Shown here in pieces: positions 11,901-23,760 of a stretch of DNA of 64,000 nt. How positions within the stretch are numbered: the stretch's first letter is position 1; the number at the start of each line of letters is the position of its first letter. Origin of the DNA: Calycina herbarum (taxonomy: Eukaryota > Ascomycota > Leotiomycetes > Helotiales > Pezizellaceae); assembly GCA_001414485.1 (NCBI GenBank), contig LLEY01000126.1, positions 62,001 to 126,000 of the forward strand, read 5' to 3'. A model generated the notes under the pieces. It was given only the letters and a program-made list of their open reading frames with translations. It searched no databases and was not told the origin of the DNA. The position numbers were made by a program, and so were the translations under genes.

Positions 11901-12349
11901 TAAATATAATCTTAGTTAATTCTATCTTTCTATTTTTATTCTTATTCTTAAAGAAGTCCTCTAAGTATAGCTAGGCCTATTCTAATACTAATCCCCTAAG
12001 GTAGGAGATAGCGAAGATAGTTTATAAGTTATAATTATTTTTAAATTTATTAGAGTTAAAGTTAAAGTAGATGTCTATTTAGAGAAGGAATAAGTCGAGT
12101 TCCTTTCGCTTCCTATAATACGTATCTAGTATCTTAACCTTAATAGACTTAAGTGCTTCGACCTTATAGAGCTCGGGGGCGTCTAGTATACTAACATTGT
12201 CGTCGTTCCTAGTTAACTATATACTAGCAGGTGTTCTTCTAGTTACATTTCCAGATATTCCTACAACGTTGACTCGACTAGTATTTAAGCTAGCTACTAC
12301 AGAGGTTGCTAGGGCTATAGCGACTAAACTTCTAAGCAGGTGCTTAAAG
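8983..12349 (-). pseudogene. Gag, protease and proximal RT of element 2
   Basis: Read from high to low coordinates. The gag starts near 12300 (SRVNVVGISGNVTRR, then LDAPELYKVEALKSIKV, then FNSNKFKNNYNL) and continues through a Ty3-type capsid pattern (FRDFDII..A.YKLLEL, then YTNKFQRYRTKLEWD near 11900-11700). A Cys-rich knuckle region follows near 11420. A protease-like motif (VISYNRLRSNK, from ALIDSGATSNFI-type sequence) lies near 9890, and the N-terminal half of RT extends to 8983. Many stops are present. The region 9990-10450 is nearly identical to 16230-16580 in element 3. Confidence 0.8.
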
Positions 12350-12783
12350 TATAACGAAACTTAAATAAACTAAACAAAGATAACTAAGTCTCGAAGGTTA
12401 GTATATAGGTAAGAAGTATAGATACGCTAGGTTATTTACTTAGAAGTGAACTCGTTACTTATATCAAAGATATTAAACAAGATAATAAGATTAATAACTA
12501 AAGTTAAACACGAAGCTCCTATCTAATAGCAGAAGTGCCAGTCTTATATAGAACTATAGTCCTCCGTTCTAATCGCTCTAGTCGCTCGCTCTAATCGCTT
12601 TAGTCGACAGGCGACTTAAGCGACTCAGGCGACTAGGTTACGTAATGTTTCTTACTAAAAGAAATCTATAGATCGCTTAGCTAGTCTAAGGATCCTTCTT
12701 CTATAAGAGTTTCCGATAGTGCTTAACCTATTAGAGCGCCGCCTAGTCTTTACTCGTTATATACTTACACGTGATTCGTAACA
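12350..12783 (-). repeat. 5' LTR of element 2 (434 bp)
   Basis: On the minus strand it starts TGTTACGAATCACGTG (12783 downward) and ends near CGTTATA (12350). It contains a TATA-like GTTCTATATAAGACTGG near 12550 and a long leader shared with the LTRs of elements 1 and 3. The U3 at about 12565-12645 holds a palindromic cluster of AGTCGC/GCGACT motifs, also present in element 3 but not in element 1. Confidence 0.78.
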
Positions 12784-13344
12784 GATAAGTTGTAATTAAA
12801 CTATTATAAATATAGAGATACTCGACTTTTAAGGAGATAAGTTATAATTAAACTGTTATAAACTTAGAGATACTTAAGAGATTCGTTTATAAGAAGAGAG
12901 GTTATTATAAACGAAGAAGAAGAGTCGTAGTTATACTATTACAAGTATAAGATCTTCTAGCTATTATAAGCGTAGAATCCGTATAATATTATAATTCTTT
13001 ATAAGAGAGTAAAAGAGTATTAAGCTTTAAATAATATTATAATCTATAACTAAAAGCAAAGATATAAGAGTATATATATATATATTCGAGAATTTAAAGC
13101 TATAGTTCTATCTACGAGGTAACGCGGTTTATATACCTAGAGAAAAGAGGTTGCTTAGTAAGTATAAGCTATAAGAAGCTGAAATCTCGTAAGAGCTATA
13201 AGAAGCTAAGATCTCGTTATAGCTCTCGTTATAGCTCTTATTATAGATCTATATATTCTTATTACCGAGGTAATTACCGAGGTTACGTACTTATTACGTA
13301 TATTCTTCTAGGTTATAAACCAGTGCTATAATACTAACTTGAAT
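12784..13344. other. Unassigned AT-rich stretch with short tandem duplications
   Basis: No coding similarity recognised. A segment of about 50 bp is duplicated in tandem at 12784-12890 (GATAAGTTGTAATTAAACT and GATAAGTTATAATTAAACT). A second set of short repeats based on CTATAAGAAGCT and CGTTATAGCTCT lies at 13165-13250. A TA run sits near 13072. It lies immediately upstream (minus strand) of the element-2 LTR, so it may be older host or transposon DNA into which element 2 inserted. Confidence 0.4.
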
Positions 13345-13918
13345 TAGTATATAATATACTAGAATAAGAAGAAACTCTAGGTCTCTCTAAATCTTCGCTT
13401 AAGAGTATTAAGTAATCTACTAGAGAAACTAGTAGGCCTCTCTCTAAAAGGTCTATAAATCGTACTTATATACTTAAAAACAAAAGATCCTAGAAAGAAA
13501 AGAGTCTTACTTAAAATTCTAAAGATAACCGAGACCTTTCTAATATAAACGAGATACGAGGTATAGTATAAGACTTAGAAGAAAAACTTTAATATAATAA
13601 CGATTAGTTCGTATAGTTAGAATTAATTATAAGTGAACTTAGGAATTAAATTAGAGATTCTTAACCTTTCTAATCCTAATCCGAAATCGACTCTTCTTCG
13701 ATTCTAAGCTCTACTCTAAACCTCTTTTACTTAAGAGATTCTGTCTCTAATAACTTCTCTCGATAGTAGACTACTCGAATCCTCTCTAATCTACGAAAAG
13801 TAAGATTATAGAAAAAATTAAACTATTAGATAATAGTATATTATCTATATACTAATAATAGAAGATATCGATATATAATAGACTACTAGTAAATACTTAT
13901 TATTATAATATAAGCTTA
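13345..13918 (+). mobile_element. Broken second copy of the gag-only LTR element
   Basis: It aligns along its length with the interior of the 6335-8977 element (about 6975-7555), including the shared stretch around AGGTCTATAAATCGTACT and AGAAGATATCG. No LTR is found on either side. The homology stops at 13916-13918, exactly where a pogo-type terminal repeat begins. It is more heavily RIP-mutated than the first copy. Confidence 0.75.
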
Positions 13919-13969
13919 ACGTGTTTTATAAGCGAGTCGTCTATCTAAGTAGGTTGTCTACTTTCCTAG
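13919..13969 (+). repeat. Pogo/Fot1-type terminal inverted repeat (left)
   Basis: It starts ACGTGTTTTATAAGCGAGTC and is preceded by TA (13917-13918). It matches the reverse complement of the right end of the pogo relic at 39695-39746 over about 50 bp, including the AAGCGAGTCG and GTCTACTTT blocks. The right copy is also followed by TA. This is the expected target duplication for Tc1/mariner-pogo elements. Confidence 0.65.
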
Positions 13970-16900
13970 TCGCGTACTATCTTATCTACTAAAAGGTTCT
14001 ACGAATTCCTTAGTAGTTATAAGCGAGCATAGTATAGTATTCTTATATAAACTCTCTTACATATAAGCTAGGAACCTATAGTTTCTCTTTTATATACTAA
14101 TTATAACCTTTATATATGTTTTAAATTTTATCTATCTAGATATTATTTATTACTACTATCTTATATATAGTAGGTATTAAGTTGCTATTTTTATTATATT
14201 TTAATATTACTATGTCGATGTATTTTTTGTTTTCCTTATAACCTGGTTTCTAGCTTAGAATATTAACTTAAGTGTTACTTATTCTACTAATATATTAAAT
14301 AATTATCTTAAATCCTACTAAAGTTTTAGACTACCTAGCTAGGCGTCTTATAACGAGTTTCTTAGTCGTAGTAAATGTTTTTAGATTTAGATGATTAGTA
14401 AGCACTGTTACTAGGTGTATTATACTCTAGAGGTAAATTCTCTATTCTTTAAAAGCTAGAATAATAGCTATTAATTCTTTATTATAAATACTATAATTCT
14501 ATTATACTATATTAAAGGTTTTTAAGAAATATACTATAGATATACAGCGCCTACTACTATGTCTAAGACATCTATTTCTATTATACTTGGTTTCTTATAA
14601 TTAAAACTATATAAGATAGGTTTTACTATAAACCGTTCTTTGATTTCCTAGAAGGCCTTTTTAGCCTTCTCTTCCTAGATAAAAGCTATAGCTTTCCTAG
14701 TTAGTATTAATATAGGTTTTATAATCTTTATATAGTCCTTAATAAATAGTCGATAGAAATTAGTAAATCCTAGGAAGGATTATATATCTTTAACGTTCTT
14801 TAGTAATTCCTATTTAATAACTATATAGATCTTTTCTAGATCTATTTCTATTTTTCCTAGACTAAATACCTATTTAAGAAAGAGAGTTTTTTCTACTTTA
14901 AACTTATATTTTAAGAGTTTTAAACAAGAGTCTACTTTAGCGAGTCTTCTTAAGACTTCTTTTATATAGCTCTTATATTCTTCTAGTTTTTCTAAGAAAA
15001 TTAATATATTATCTAAGTAATATATAACAGTTATACTTAGAAGATCTTCTAGAATACTATTATTCTATCTCTAATAAGTAGCTAGTATATTAGTTAAACT
15101 AAAAGATATTACTATATACTTATAGAGTTCTAATAGTAAGATAAACGTAGTCTTCTATTTATAGCTTACCTTAATTCTAATTAATCTATAAGCGTTCCTT
15201 TAATCTAGCTTTATAAATTTCTTTACCTAGCTTAACTTATTCTATAAGTACTAGCTAGTTAGTAATAGATAAGCGGTCTTAATTGTTATATTATTTAATT
15301 CTTTATAATTAATATATACTCGTCTGTTTAGATTGTCTTTTTTCTTAATAATAAGTATATTTAAGAAGATAGACGATTTAGATTTTCGAATACATTCTTT
15401 CTTTATTTCTTATTAAATATAACTTTCTAATAAAGCTAAGTTATTCTAGTTATATAGTCGAAGCTTCTACTTCCTAAGGTTATAACCCTCTACTAATTTG
15501 ATCTTATAATCCTATAGTTAATATTTAGAAAGAGTATATATATCTTCTAGGTCTTTAAATAATCTTACGAATTCTCTATACTATATAGGTATTTCGTTAT
15601 TAACTTTCTTACTAACCTGTAGAGGACTCTAGGTAAGGTGTTCTAGCGCTTTAGAAGAGGTAGTACTAACCTTGTTCTAGCTTTAAAGTTATAAATATAA
15701 ACCTACGTATTTATATCGACTAAAGGTTATTATTCTAGCCTTTTAATCGATTTCTAGATTATATTCCTAAATCTATAGTATACTAAGTATTACTTCCTTA
15801 CTCTCTATTTTAATAATATTAAATTATATATCTAAATAGTATCCTTTAATATTAACTTTTACTAGAATAGTTTACTAATTAATAATCTCGTTTTAGTATA
15901 TAATATCCGTTCTATTAACTACTCTTAGGCGATATAGTCTTATTTCTTTAATTAGAACGTTTAGCTTCTTTTAAGCTATTAGAGAAATAAAGTTACTTAT
16001 TACTCCTAAGTCTATTATAACTTATAACTTCTTCTCTTATATTTCTATAGTTATTATTAACTGTCTTTCTTCTAAAGTAATATTTAACTTTACTTTAATA
16101 TATTAGACTTCGAAGAATCGATTTTCTCGATTATAATTCTTTCTCTCCTTGTTTTTATACTATAAAAAGAATCTTACTCTTTTCTTATTAGTATATACTA
16201 CCTTATATACTAATCTATATTCTACGATTCTTATAGTTTTAGGAATTCCTTTTATAAATCGTTTTAGTATTTATTTATAATTATATTAGATCTATTTATA
16301 ACTAGTTTCTAAAATAGCCTTTATAGACTATAGTTCTCCTATATATAGATAATCTAAAGTAGCTTCTAATATACTTATTTCTAGTTTTATATATTAAACC
16401 CTAAATATATAGTCTTTTAAATTCTTTTCTCTAATAGCTTAAATCTAGGACTAAGGAAAAAATACTACTTCTTCTTTATCTAATAATACTACTTCGTATA
16501 TCTAATAATATTCTACTATTCTAGTAGATTCTAGTAATATTCCTTTAAACCGTTTCTATAATAACTACTCTAAGGTTAGGCTTAGTTTATATCGTATCTA
16601 TTATACTATTGTTTCTTAAACTGTTTCTATAAACTATAGTTCTTCTATTAATAGATAGTAAGTTTCTTCTAGTTCTGTTTTAGCCTATCTAGTTATATTA
16701 AGCTCCCTTTACTCTTAGAATAGTATACTAAACAGCTATTATAAGCTATATTTTCTAAATACTAGTCTATTATTTCTAATTAATATAACTATAATATATC
16801 GCTTAAATTCCTCTAGTATAATATCTTTAGATAGTATTCTAAGAAAAGGAGTTTTAACCTATCTCTTAAATCCTATTAAGACTTACTATGTCTATATACT

Positions 16901-18453
16901 GATTTTATCTAAAATATTATATATCCTCTATATATCCTCTACTTTAGAGTAGCTAGGTTTTTCAATTAGTTGTTATTTATACTCTAGTTCTTTTCTCTTA
17001 ACGGTTTTCTATCTAGTGATTAGACTAACTAGAGTTATTATTTTAGAGTTATTACTTATAACTATATATATTATTAAGATAGTTAGATTAACTTCTTATA
17101 TTATATAAGGACTCTAGAAGTCTAGCTTCTAGTTATTAATATATACTTATCGATTTCCTTATTCGAATATTCTAAGAAAGGCTTAAGTTTCTCTAACTTT
17201 AGAGTCTTTATTTCTAACCTCTTCTTTTAAACTAGAAGATAAGTCTAATGTTTCTAATAAACTAGTCGATAGTAGTAATTTATATTCTATTTAAGGATAT
17301 TACTTAGATAACTCTACTAATTATATATTATAATTTTCTTTAAAAAGTAGGTCTCTATTATTATTAGTATCTTATATACTACTAAATTCTTTATTATTCT
17401 TAATCTAGGTTCTATATTCTTATACTTTAAGTTCCTTATCTATAAGTTTAATATAATTAGTTAAGACTACTTATTATTAAATAGTAGTATTAATTTATTT
17501 CTTTCTCTTAGAGTCTTTCTTCTTACTATACTTATTTACTCTATAGCTAGGGAGGCTATAGTTATAATATAAGTTCTACTTATGTCGACGATTTCGCTTC
17601 TTCTAAGAAAGTCCTTCTTTCTTTAGAAAGGTTTTCTTCTATATAGCGTTTACCTTCTTACTATGTTTAGTGTAAGAGTGCTTCTACTTTCCTAACTCTT
17701 TACTCTTTTCTCTATATCTAGAGTTACTCTTCTTAAATTCGTATAAGTAGTTATCTAACTAAACAACTTCCTTAATTATACCTATAATAGTTAAGAACTA
17801 TATATTCTATTTAGCTATTTTCTTATAGATATATACTCTTAATCCTCTATAAAAGAGTTCTATAAAAGCAATAGTATTCTATTCTAACTTTGTTTTATAT
17901 TATTAAAATTTATTAGTATAATCTATTACTAATCCGGTCTAGTATAACTTTAAAAGCTTATATATAGCTGTTTAGATTATATTAAAGTCTCTAAAGACTT
18001 TTCTAATAGTTACTTTAAATCCTCTCTAAGATTTAAATATAATCTTAGTTAATTCTATCTTTCTATCTTTATTCTTATTCTTAAAGAAGTTCTCTAAGTA
18101 TAGCTAAGCCTATTCTAATACTAATCCTTTAAGGTAGGAGATAACGAAGATAGTTTATAAATTATAATTACCTTCGAACTTATTAGAATTAAAGTTAAAG
18201 TAGATATCTATTTAGAGAAGGAATAAGTTAAGTTTCTTTTGCTTTCTATAATACGTATCTAGTATCTTAACTTTAATAGATTTAAGTACTTCGACCTTGT
18301 AGAGCTCGGGAGCGTCTAATATACTAATATTGTCGTCGTTCCTAGTTAACTATATACTAGTAGGTGTCTTTCTAGTCGTACTTCTAGATATTTCTACGAC
18401 GTTAATTCGACTAGTATTCGAGCTTGCTGCTACAGGGGTTGCTAGGGCTATAG
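13970..18453 (-). mobile_element. Chromovirus element 3, pol and gag part (minus strand)
   Basis: Same family as elements 1 and 2. Read right to left: gag (18453 to about 17100), protease (about 16010), RT and RNase H (about 15400-14230) and the N-terminal zinc-binding part of integrase (about 14220-13970), where it stops against the pogo terminal repeat. Its gag 5' end is interrupted at 18453 by the element-4 array and resumes at 37864, leading into its 5' LTR at 37898-38336. Stops are abundant. The integrase core, chromodomain and 3' LTR are missing. Confidence 0.85.
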
Positions 18454-18695
18454 TGTTAAGGCTTGTAGTAAGTACTAATGAATTAAACTATAGAGGCTGT
18501 CTATATATAAGAAGATTCGATTATCCTTTCTAAGCTAGAGTCCTTACTAACTTATATACTTAGTTAGCTCTTTCTAGAGAGTTCTACTAAGAGTACTCTC
18601 GAAGGTTCTATTACGTCTATGCGTTGCTAAGCGAGGTCACGTGAATGCGTCGCTGGAGTACTCCGAGACTTATTCCACGGGTATAACCCTTGATA
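18454..18695 (-). repeat. LTR A of element-4 array (3' LTR)
   Basis: 242 bp, ending against TATAG. It aligns end to end with LTRs B, C and D. On the minus strand it starts TATCAAGGGTTATACCC and ends CTTAACA. A polypurine tract (GTAGGAAGAGAGGTAA) lies next to it at 18696-18711. Confidence 0.9.
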
Positions 18696-21600
18696 TTACC
18701 TCTCTTCCTACTCTTAAAGGTAGGTGTCTAAGGCTACTATATTCTCTAACTCAGTAGCAGGTTCCTATGTTAGGTTTACGTATCCTGTCTATTTAACCTT
18801 ATACTTAAGTCGAGTACGAGAGCCTTTCTCTAAGAGCTTCTTTTACTATTAACCTAGTATTCTTTTAACTTACTATTCTATAATATCGTCTACTAATATT
18901 ATAAGTAGTTAATTATCGTCTATAATTTAACTAGGCAGCGGGTCTATAGCTGCTAGCCTTAATAAGTCTATATTAAAGATATTATAGATACTAGGTAGAG
19001 TATCTAGCCTATATATAGATAGGCTAATAACCTCGATAACTATAAACTTAGCAGATCGAGTGTCTAGTTTCTTACTAGCCCTATCTATTTATATATTCTA
19101 TAAGCTTAAGTAAACCTTGTCTCTAACCTTATACGTAGAAGCGGTATTCTATAAACGATTTGCTTAAGTCTCCTAGTCTTATTATACTCTTACTATTAAT
19201 GATTATACCTATTCTATAATAGCCTTAATCTTTGCTACTATTGCTTCGCTCTTTTGAATTAGTGTTTTTATATTTACAGGTACTATAACGTCTGTTAAGA
19301 GGTCGATAGTCTATAACAGATAGCCGTAGCTAAGTTAGAAGAGGCTTATACCTATTAATATTAAATCCTATCTATTAAAAGCTAGCTATACTACTAGCAG
19401 CCAGTCAGCTCAGTCGTCCTAAGCTATATTAATCTACTGCCGTAGAAGCGTCTCGACTTTAGTATTTGTCTATTCTATTAACCCGTTAGTTTATAGATAG
19501 AAGGCTATAGAGATCCGTCGTTTAATCTATAAGAAGTTATAAAGCGTCTTCTATACTTATCTAATAAATTACAGGCCTCTATTAGACACTATTGCTCTTA
19601 GTAGTCTATATAAGCTATAGTATATAGTAATAAATAAGCGAGCAAATTCCTCTGATAATATAGTCGAGTTATAAGCTATAAGAAGCACCTCTTTACTTAA
19701 ACAGTCTATGAATACTACTATTATATTAGAGCCTTTACTTATAAGTAGTAGTCTAATAAAGTCGACAGAGATCTCCTACTATTACTACTTAGGAATTAGT
19801 AAGAGACGAAGTAGGCCTTATTTACAATCTCTCTAGACCTTAGTACGTTTATAAACTCTATAGTTATAGATAAACTACTTAACTATAGTCTATTAGTTTA
19901 GCTAGAAGAACTCTCTTAAGACTATTACAATTGCCCCGTTCTTACTAGGATAGCTTATAAGTATAGAATTATAGAGTTCCTACATAATTATAGTCTATAG
20001 CAGCTTATAGTTAGAGACCTATAGTCTACCTCTAAACCGTAAATCACCGTTCTTATTAACTAAGTAGTTAAAGATAGAGACTTTAACTAGAGAAGTAAGG
20101 TTTACTAGAAATACTCTATCTCCTTAGTAGATAGTATCTATAAGACGCCTAAAGTCCTTATCCTATACCTTTCCCTCTTCTTAGAGGTTCTATAGTTAGT
20201 CTATAAACGCTTACTACGTTACTACGTCGCTTACTTAATTCCTCCTATTTATTAATACTAGTACTAGCTATATAGTATTTCCTTAAATTATTCTATTTAG
20301 AATTAATTATACTATTCTATAATTAAGGCGTTTATTTCCCTCCTCTAGAAGATTCTAGTCCCTCTTTATTAATATATCTAGTAGTTCTCTCTCTTTACTT
20401 AGGTAGTATTAGATTATTAGATTAAACTTACTAAGTATTAACTACTACTATATTTGTCTTTTAGATAGTTTATAAACCGTTGTAAAGTACTTAAGATTCT
20501 TATAATTTATAAGTATTATAAACTATCTAATACTTTTTCACTCTGCTTCTTATTTCTTAAAGTAACGAATAATAGCTAATAACTCTTTATTATATATTAG
20601 ATAATTATATTTAATAGGTATATATTTCTTTAAGAAGAAGGCTATAGGCTGTAAGACGCTGTTCTTTACTTAAGAGAGTACGCCTTCTAAGTAATATCTA
20701 GAGGAGTCTATCTCTAGAACTGTCTTATAATCTAGGTTAAACTAAGCTAGTACTAGGGCCTCTATAAAGGCCTGCTTTAACTATTCGAAGGCTCTATTCG
20801 CTTTATCTGTTTATTAAAAGGATATATCCTTTTTAACAAGTCTATAAAGAGGAGCTATAATCTGTAAAAAGTCTTTAATAAACCGTCGATAGAAATTCGT
20901 AAATCTTAGGAAGCTAAGAACGCCTTTTACTATTATTAGTGCTTTCTAATCTATAATAGCTTATATTTTAGCTAGGTCTATTTATAAACCTTTCTCTACT
21001 TCTATAATAAACCTAAGATACTTTGTAGACTATACTTTAAATTCGTACTTGTTAATATTAAGCTATAGCCTAGTATTTTAAAGCCTTTATATTACTTTAT
21101 AGACATACTTACGATACTGGTTACAGGTGCTGTCTATAAAGACTAAGACATTATTAATATATATTAAGATAAAGTCGTCTAAGAACTCTTAAAGTATATA
21201 ATTAATATACTACTAGAAAGTGTTAGAAGTATTTATAAGTCTAAAAGAGGTAATAAGCTATTTAAAAAGCCTAAAGCGTGTCTAGAAAGCTGTTTTCTAC
21301 TCGTCTCTCTTCTTAATTCGTATCTTATAAAACATAGTAATAATATCTATTTTTATAAACTACTTTGCTTTTCTAATCTGGTTAAGTATCTCTTAGATTA
21401 AGAGTAATAGATAGCAGTTCTTATAGGTTAACTTATTTAGTACCTAGTAGTTATAACAGAACCGTAGGCCCCTTCCTAGCTTCTATACGAAGAGTACTAG
21501 CACAGCTGCTAAAGAGTTGTTTACTCGAATAAATTCCTTATCTAGTAGCTCTGTTAAGGTTTATAGAGTACTAACAGCTCGTCCTATAATATATTATAGA

Positions 21601-23519
21601 GTGGCCTCTATAGAACTGTCTCCTTAGATCCGCTGTTCGTCTATAAAAGCTTAATACTATAATCAATTCCTTATTAGTATACTAGTAACTTATTTACTTC
21701 TTTTCTATTAAAAGCTAGGTAGAATTCTAGACTAATCTAGCTAGATAGCTTTATTTATAGGTCTATATACTTCTTCTCTACTAACGCTTTACTAATGTCT
21801 ATAAGGCTAGCTAAGAAAACTTATAGCTTACGTTTATAATCTATAAGAAAGTAGAAGACGGCCACGCTTACTTACTTATAAGAGTAAGACTTTTCTAGCT
21901 TATTATAAACTTCTAACCTAGAGTCTTAGAAGAGTAAGTATCTCTTAATAGCGTTAAGTAAAGCTTACTCTTTCCTTAACTAAGATTTTCCTAGAATTAT
22001 TTTATAGCCCTCGATCTTAGAGACTATATAAGTATAAACCCGTTTCTACTAGTAGCTTCTAATATCTATGTTAAAAGATACTACTTAGGATATAGTATTC
22101 TCTAATACTCCTTCTACTAACTATAAATGCCTTAGTGTGATTTATACATAAGAGAGCTAATAATAATAGATAAAACGGTCTAAAATAATTCTATAGACTA
22201 AATACCTTAAATCTACTAAGGCTTATAAAGTAGCTACTCTATTTACTAAAGCTAATATAAGAAGAGGTTTTTCGTCTATATATTCCTACTTAAAATGTCT
22301 CTAAGTGTCTATTACTAACAACTCTCTTCGTCGCCTCTGCCTACGCTTTCTAATAGAAGCTACTAGTTTTCCGAATCTAAGGAGACATTACCGTCTTCTT
22401 CTTCTAATTCTAGCACTACCTCCTTAACCTCTGCCTTCTGTTTATAGACCGAATCCGCTGTTATAGGTCGCCTTAGTAGTCTATATAGACATTCTTAAAT
22501 AAAATAACTAGTAGCTCTGTAGCGAAGACAGCGACTAGTACGAGCACAGTTGCTTCGTTCTTTCTAGGACACCTATTTAGCACGCTTAGTACTAGTTATT
22601 AAGACTTTAGTAGGTGCTAGTTCCTAATCTATACTCTCTATAGATGCCTTATAAGTAACTTTTAGTCTATTAACGATATTACTGCTTATTACCTACTATA
22701 TAGTATCCGTCGAGCGTTTCTAAGAGGTCTGTAGTATTTCTAGGAGAGTCTAGGCCCTAGATCTTAATATTCGAGCTTTATAAGCTCTTAAGTAGTCGTT
22801 TATTTCTTTAATAATAGAGTAGTAAGACTCGAAGTTAGGTTAAGAAGGAACTATAATCATCGCCTTAACTAACTCGTTGCTAAGGATTTAGTTAAGAGAT
22901 ACCTTCTTTACGTTATCTAGCTAAGATCCTTCTCTAGACTCTATAAGCAGGGCTTACTATTCTATAAAGACCTCTAGGAATAGTCTTAAGCTCTAATAGA
23001 AGGATTCTAGCTTTCTTTATACTCTTTTCTTAGCTTATAGGTCTCTAAATACAAACTCTACTTAATCTAAGAAATTACTACTATTAGCTAGCTCTAACTT
23101 ACTCTATTTCTATACCTATACTTCTATTCTATAGAGCGCCTTACTCTATAGAGATCTGTTAAGTGTCTAAAACTTAACGTATTTAGTATATCTATAGTAG
23201 TCGACTTCGATTTTAGCTCGTGCTTATTATAACTAAGCTTCTAGCTTATCCGAGTCTCTATAGAATTCTAGTAGTAGAGGAAGAGATTTCCTAGGTTTAT
23301 TATTATTATAGACTATCTATAAGCAAGCTTCCTTATCCTTCTTTTACTCGTTTATAATCCGTAGACGATCGTTCTCTTAGATAGATATTAACTAATTCTA
23401 CTACTCTTAAATATACTATAGGAACTAGGCAGGTAGCTGATTCGGTATACCGCCTTCTTATAGTTCTTCTATTGTTTATAAGTTCTGTAAATACTATAAA
23501 ATAGCTTATAAGTTCTAGT
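18696..23519 (-). pseudogene. Element-4 internal I: gag-pol-chromodomain, heavily RIP-mutated
   Basis: Gag near 23450-22480, with a zinc knuckle at about 22490-22545 reading CFRCEATGYFIQEC (the His of CCHC is Tyr, CAC to TAC-type change). RT follows with the catalytic box at 21147-21161 reading YINNVLVF, so both Asp residues are Asn. Then come RNase H, integrase and a chromodomain near 18960-18730. Stops occur throughout. It is collinear with internal II but has lost most CA/TG and lacks most of the leader minisatellite next to LTR B. Confidence 0.87.
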
Positions 23520-23760
23520 TGTTAGGACTTGTAGTAAATACTGATGAATTGAACTATAGAGGTGTCTATGTATAAGAAGATTCGATTGTCCTTTCTAAGC
23601 CAGAGTCCTTACTAACTTATATACTTAGTTAACTTATTCTAGAGGGTTCTGCCAAGGGTACTCTCGAAGGTTCTGTTACGTCCATGCGTTGCTAAGCGAG
23701 GTCACGTGAATGCGTCGCTGGAGTACTCCGAGACTTATTCTACGGGTGTAACCCTTAATA
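23520..23760 (-). repeat. LTR B of element-4 array (shared by units I and II)
   Basis: 241 bp. It starts TGTTAGGACTTGTAGTAAAT on the plus strand and ends GTAACCCTTAATA. It serves as 5' LTR of internal I and 3' LTR of internal II. A polypurine tract (CAGGAAGGGGAGTAA on the minus strand) lies at about 23761-23780. Confidence 0.9.

Larger units (their letters stand above)
5403..12783 (-). mobile_element. Chromovirus element 2 (minus strand), 3'-truncated, split by a gag-only LTR element
   Basis: Same family as element 1, read right to left: 5' LTR (12350-12783), gag (about 12330-11000), protease (about 9900), RT (split between 8983-9400 and 6000-6334) and RNase H (down to about 5410). Integrase, chromodomain and 3' LTR are absent; the break coincides with the hAT 3' end at 5402. 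The RT reading frame is continuous if 6335-8977 plus one copy of TATAT is removed, which shows that the inner element inserted into it. RIP damage is heavy throughout. Confidence 0.88.

Noticed and set aside
18330..18533. Plus-strand hydrophobic frame of 67 codons
   Set aside because: It crosses the junction between element-3 gag and LTR A on the opposite strand, so it cannot be a natural gene.
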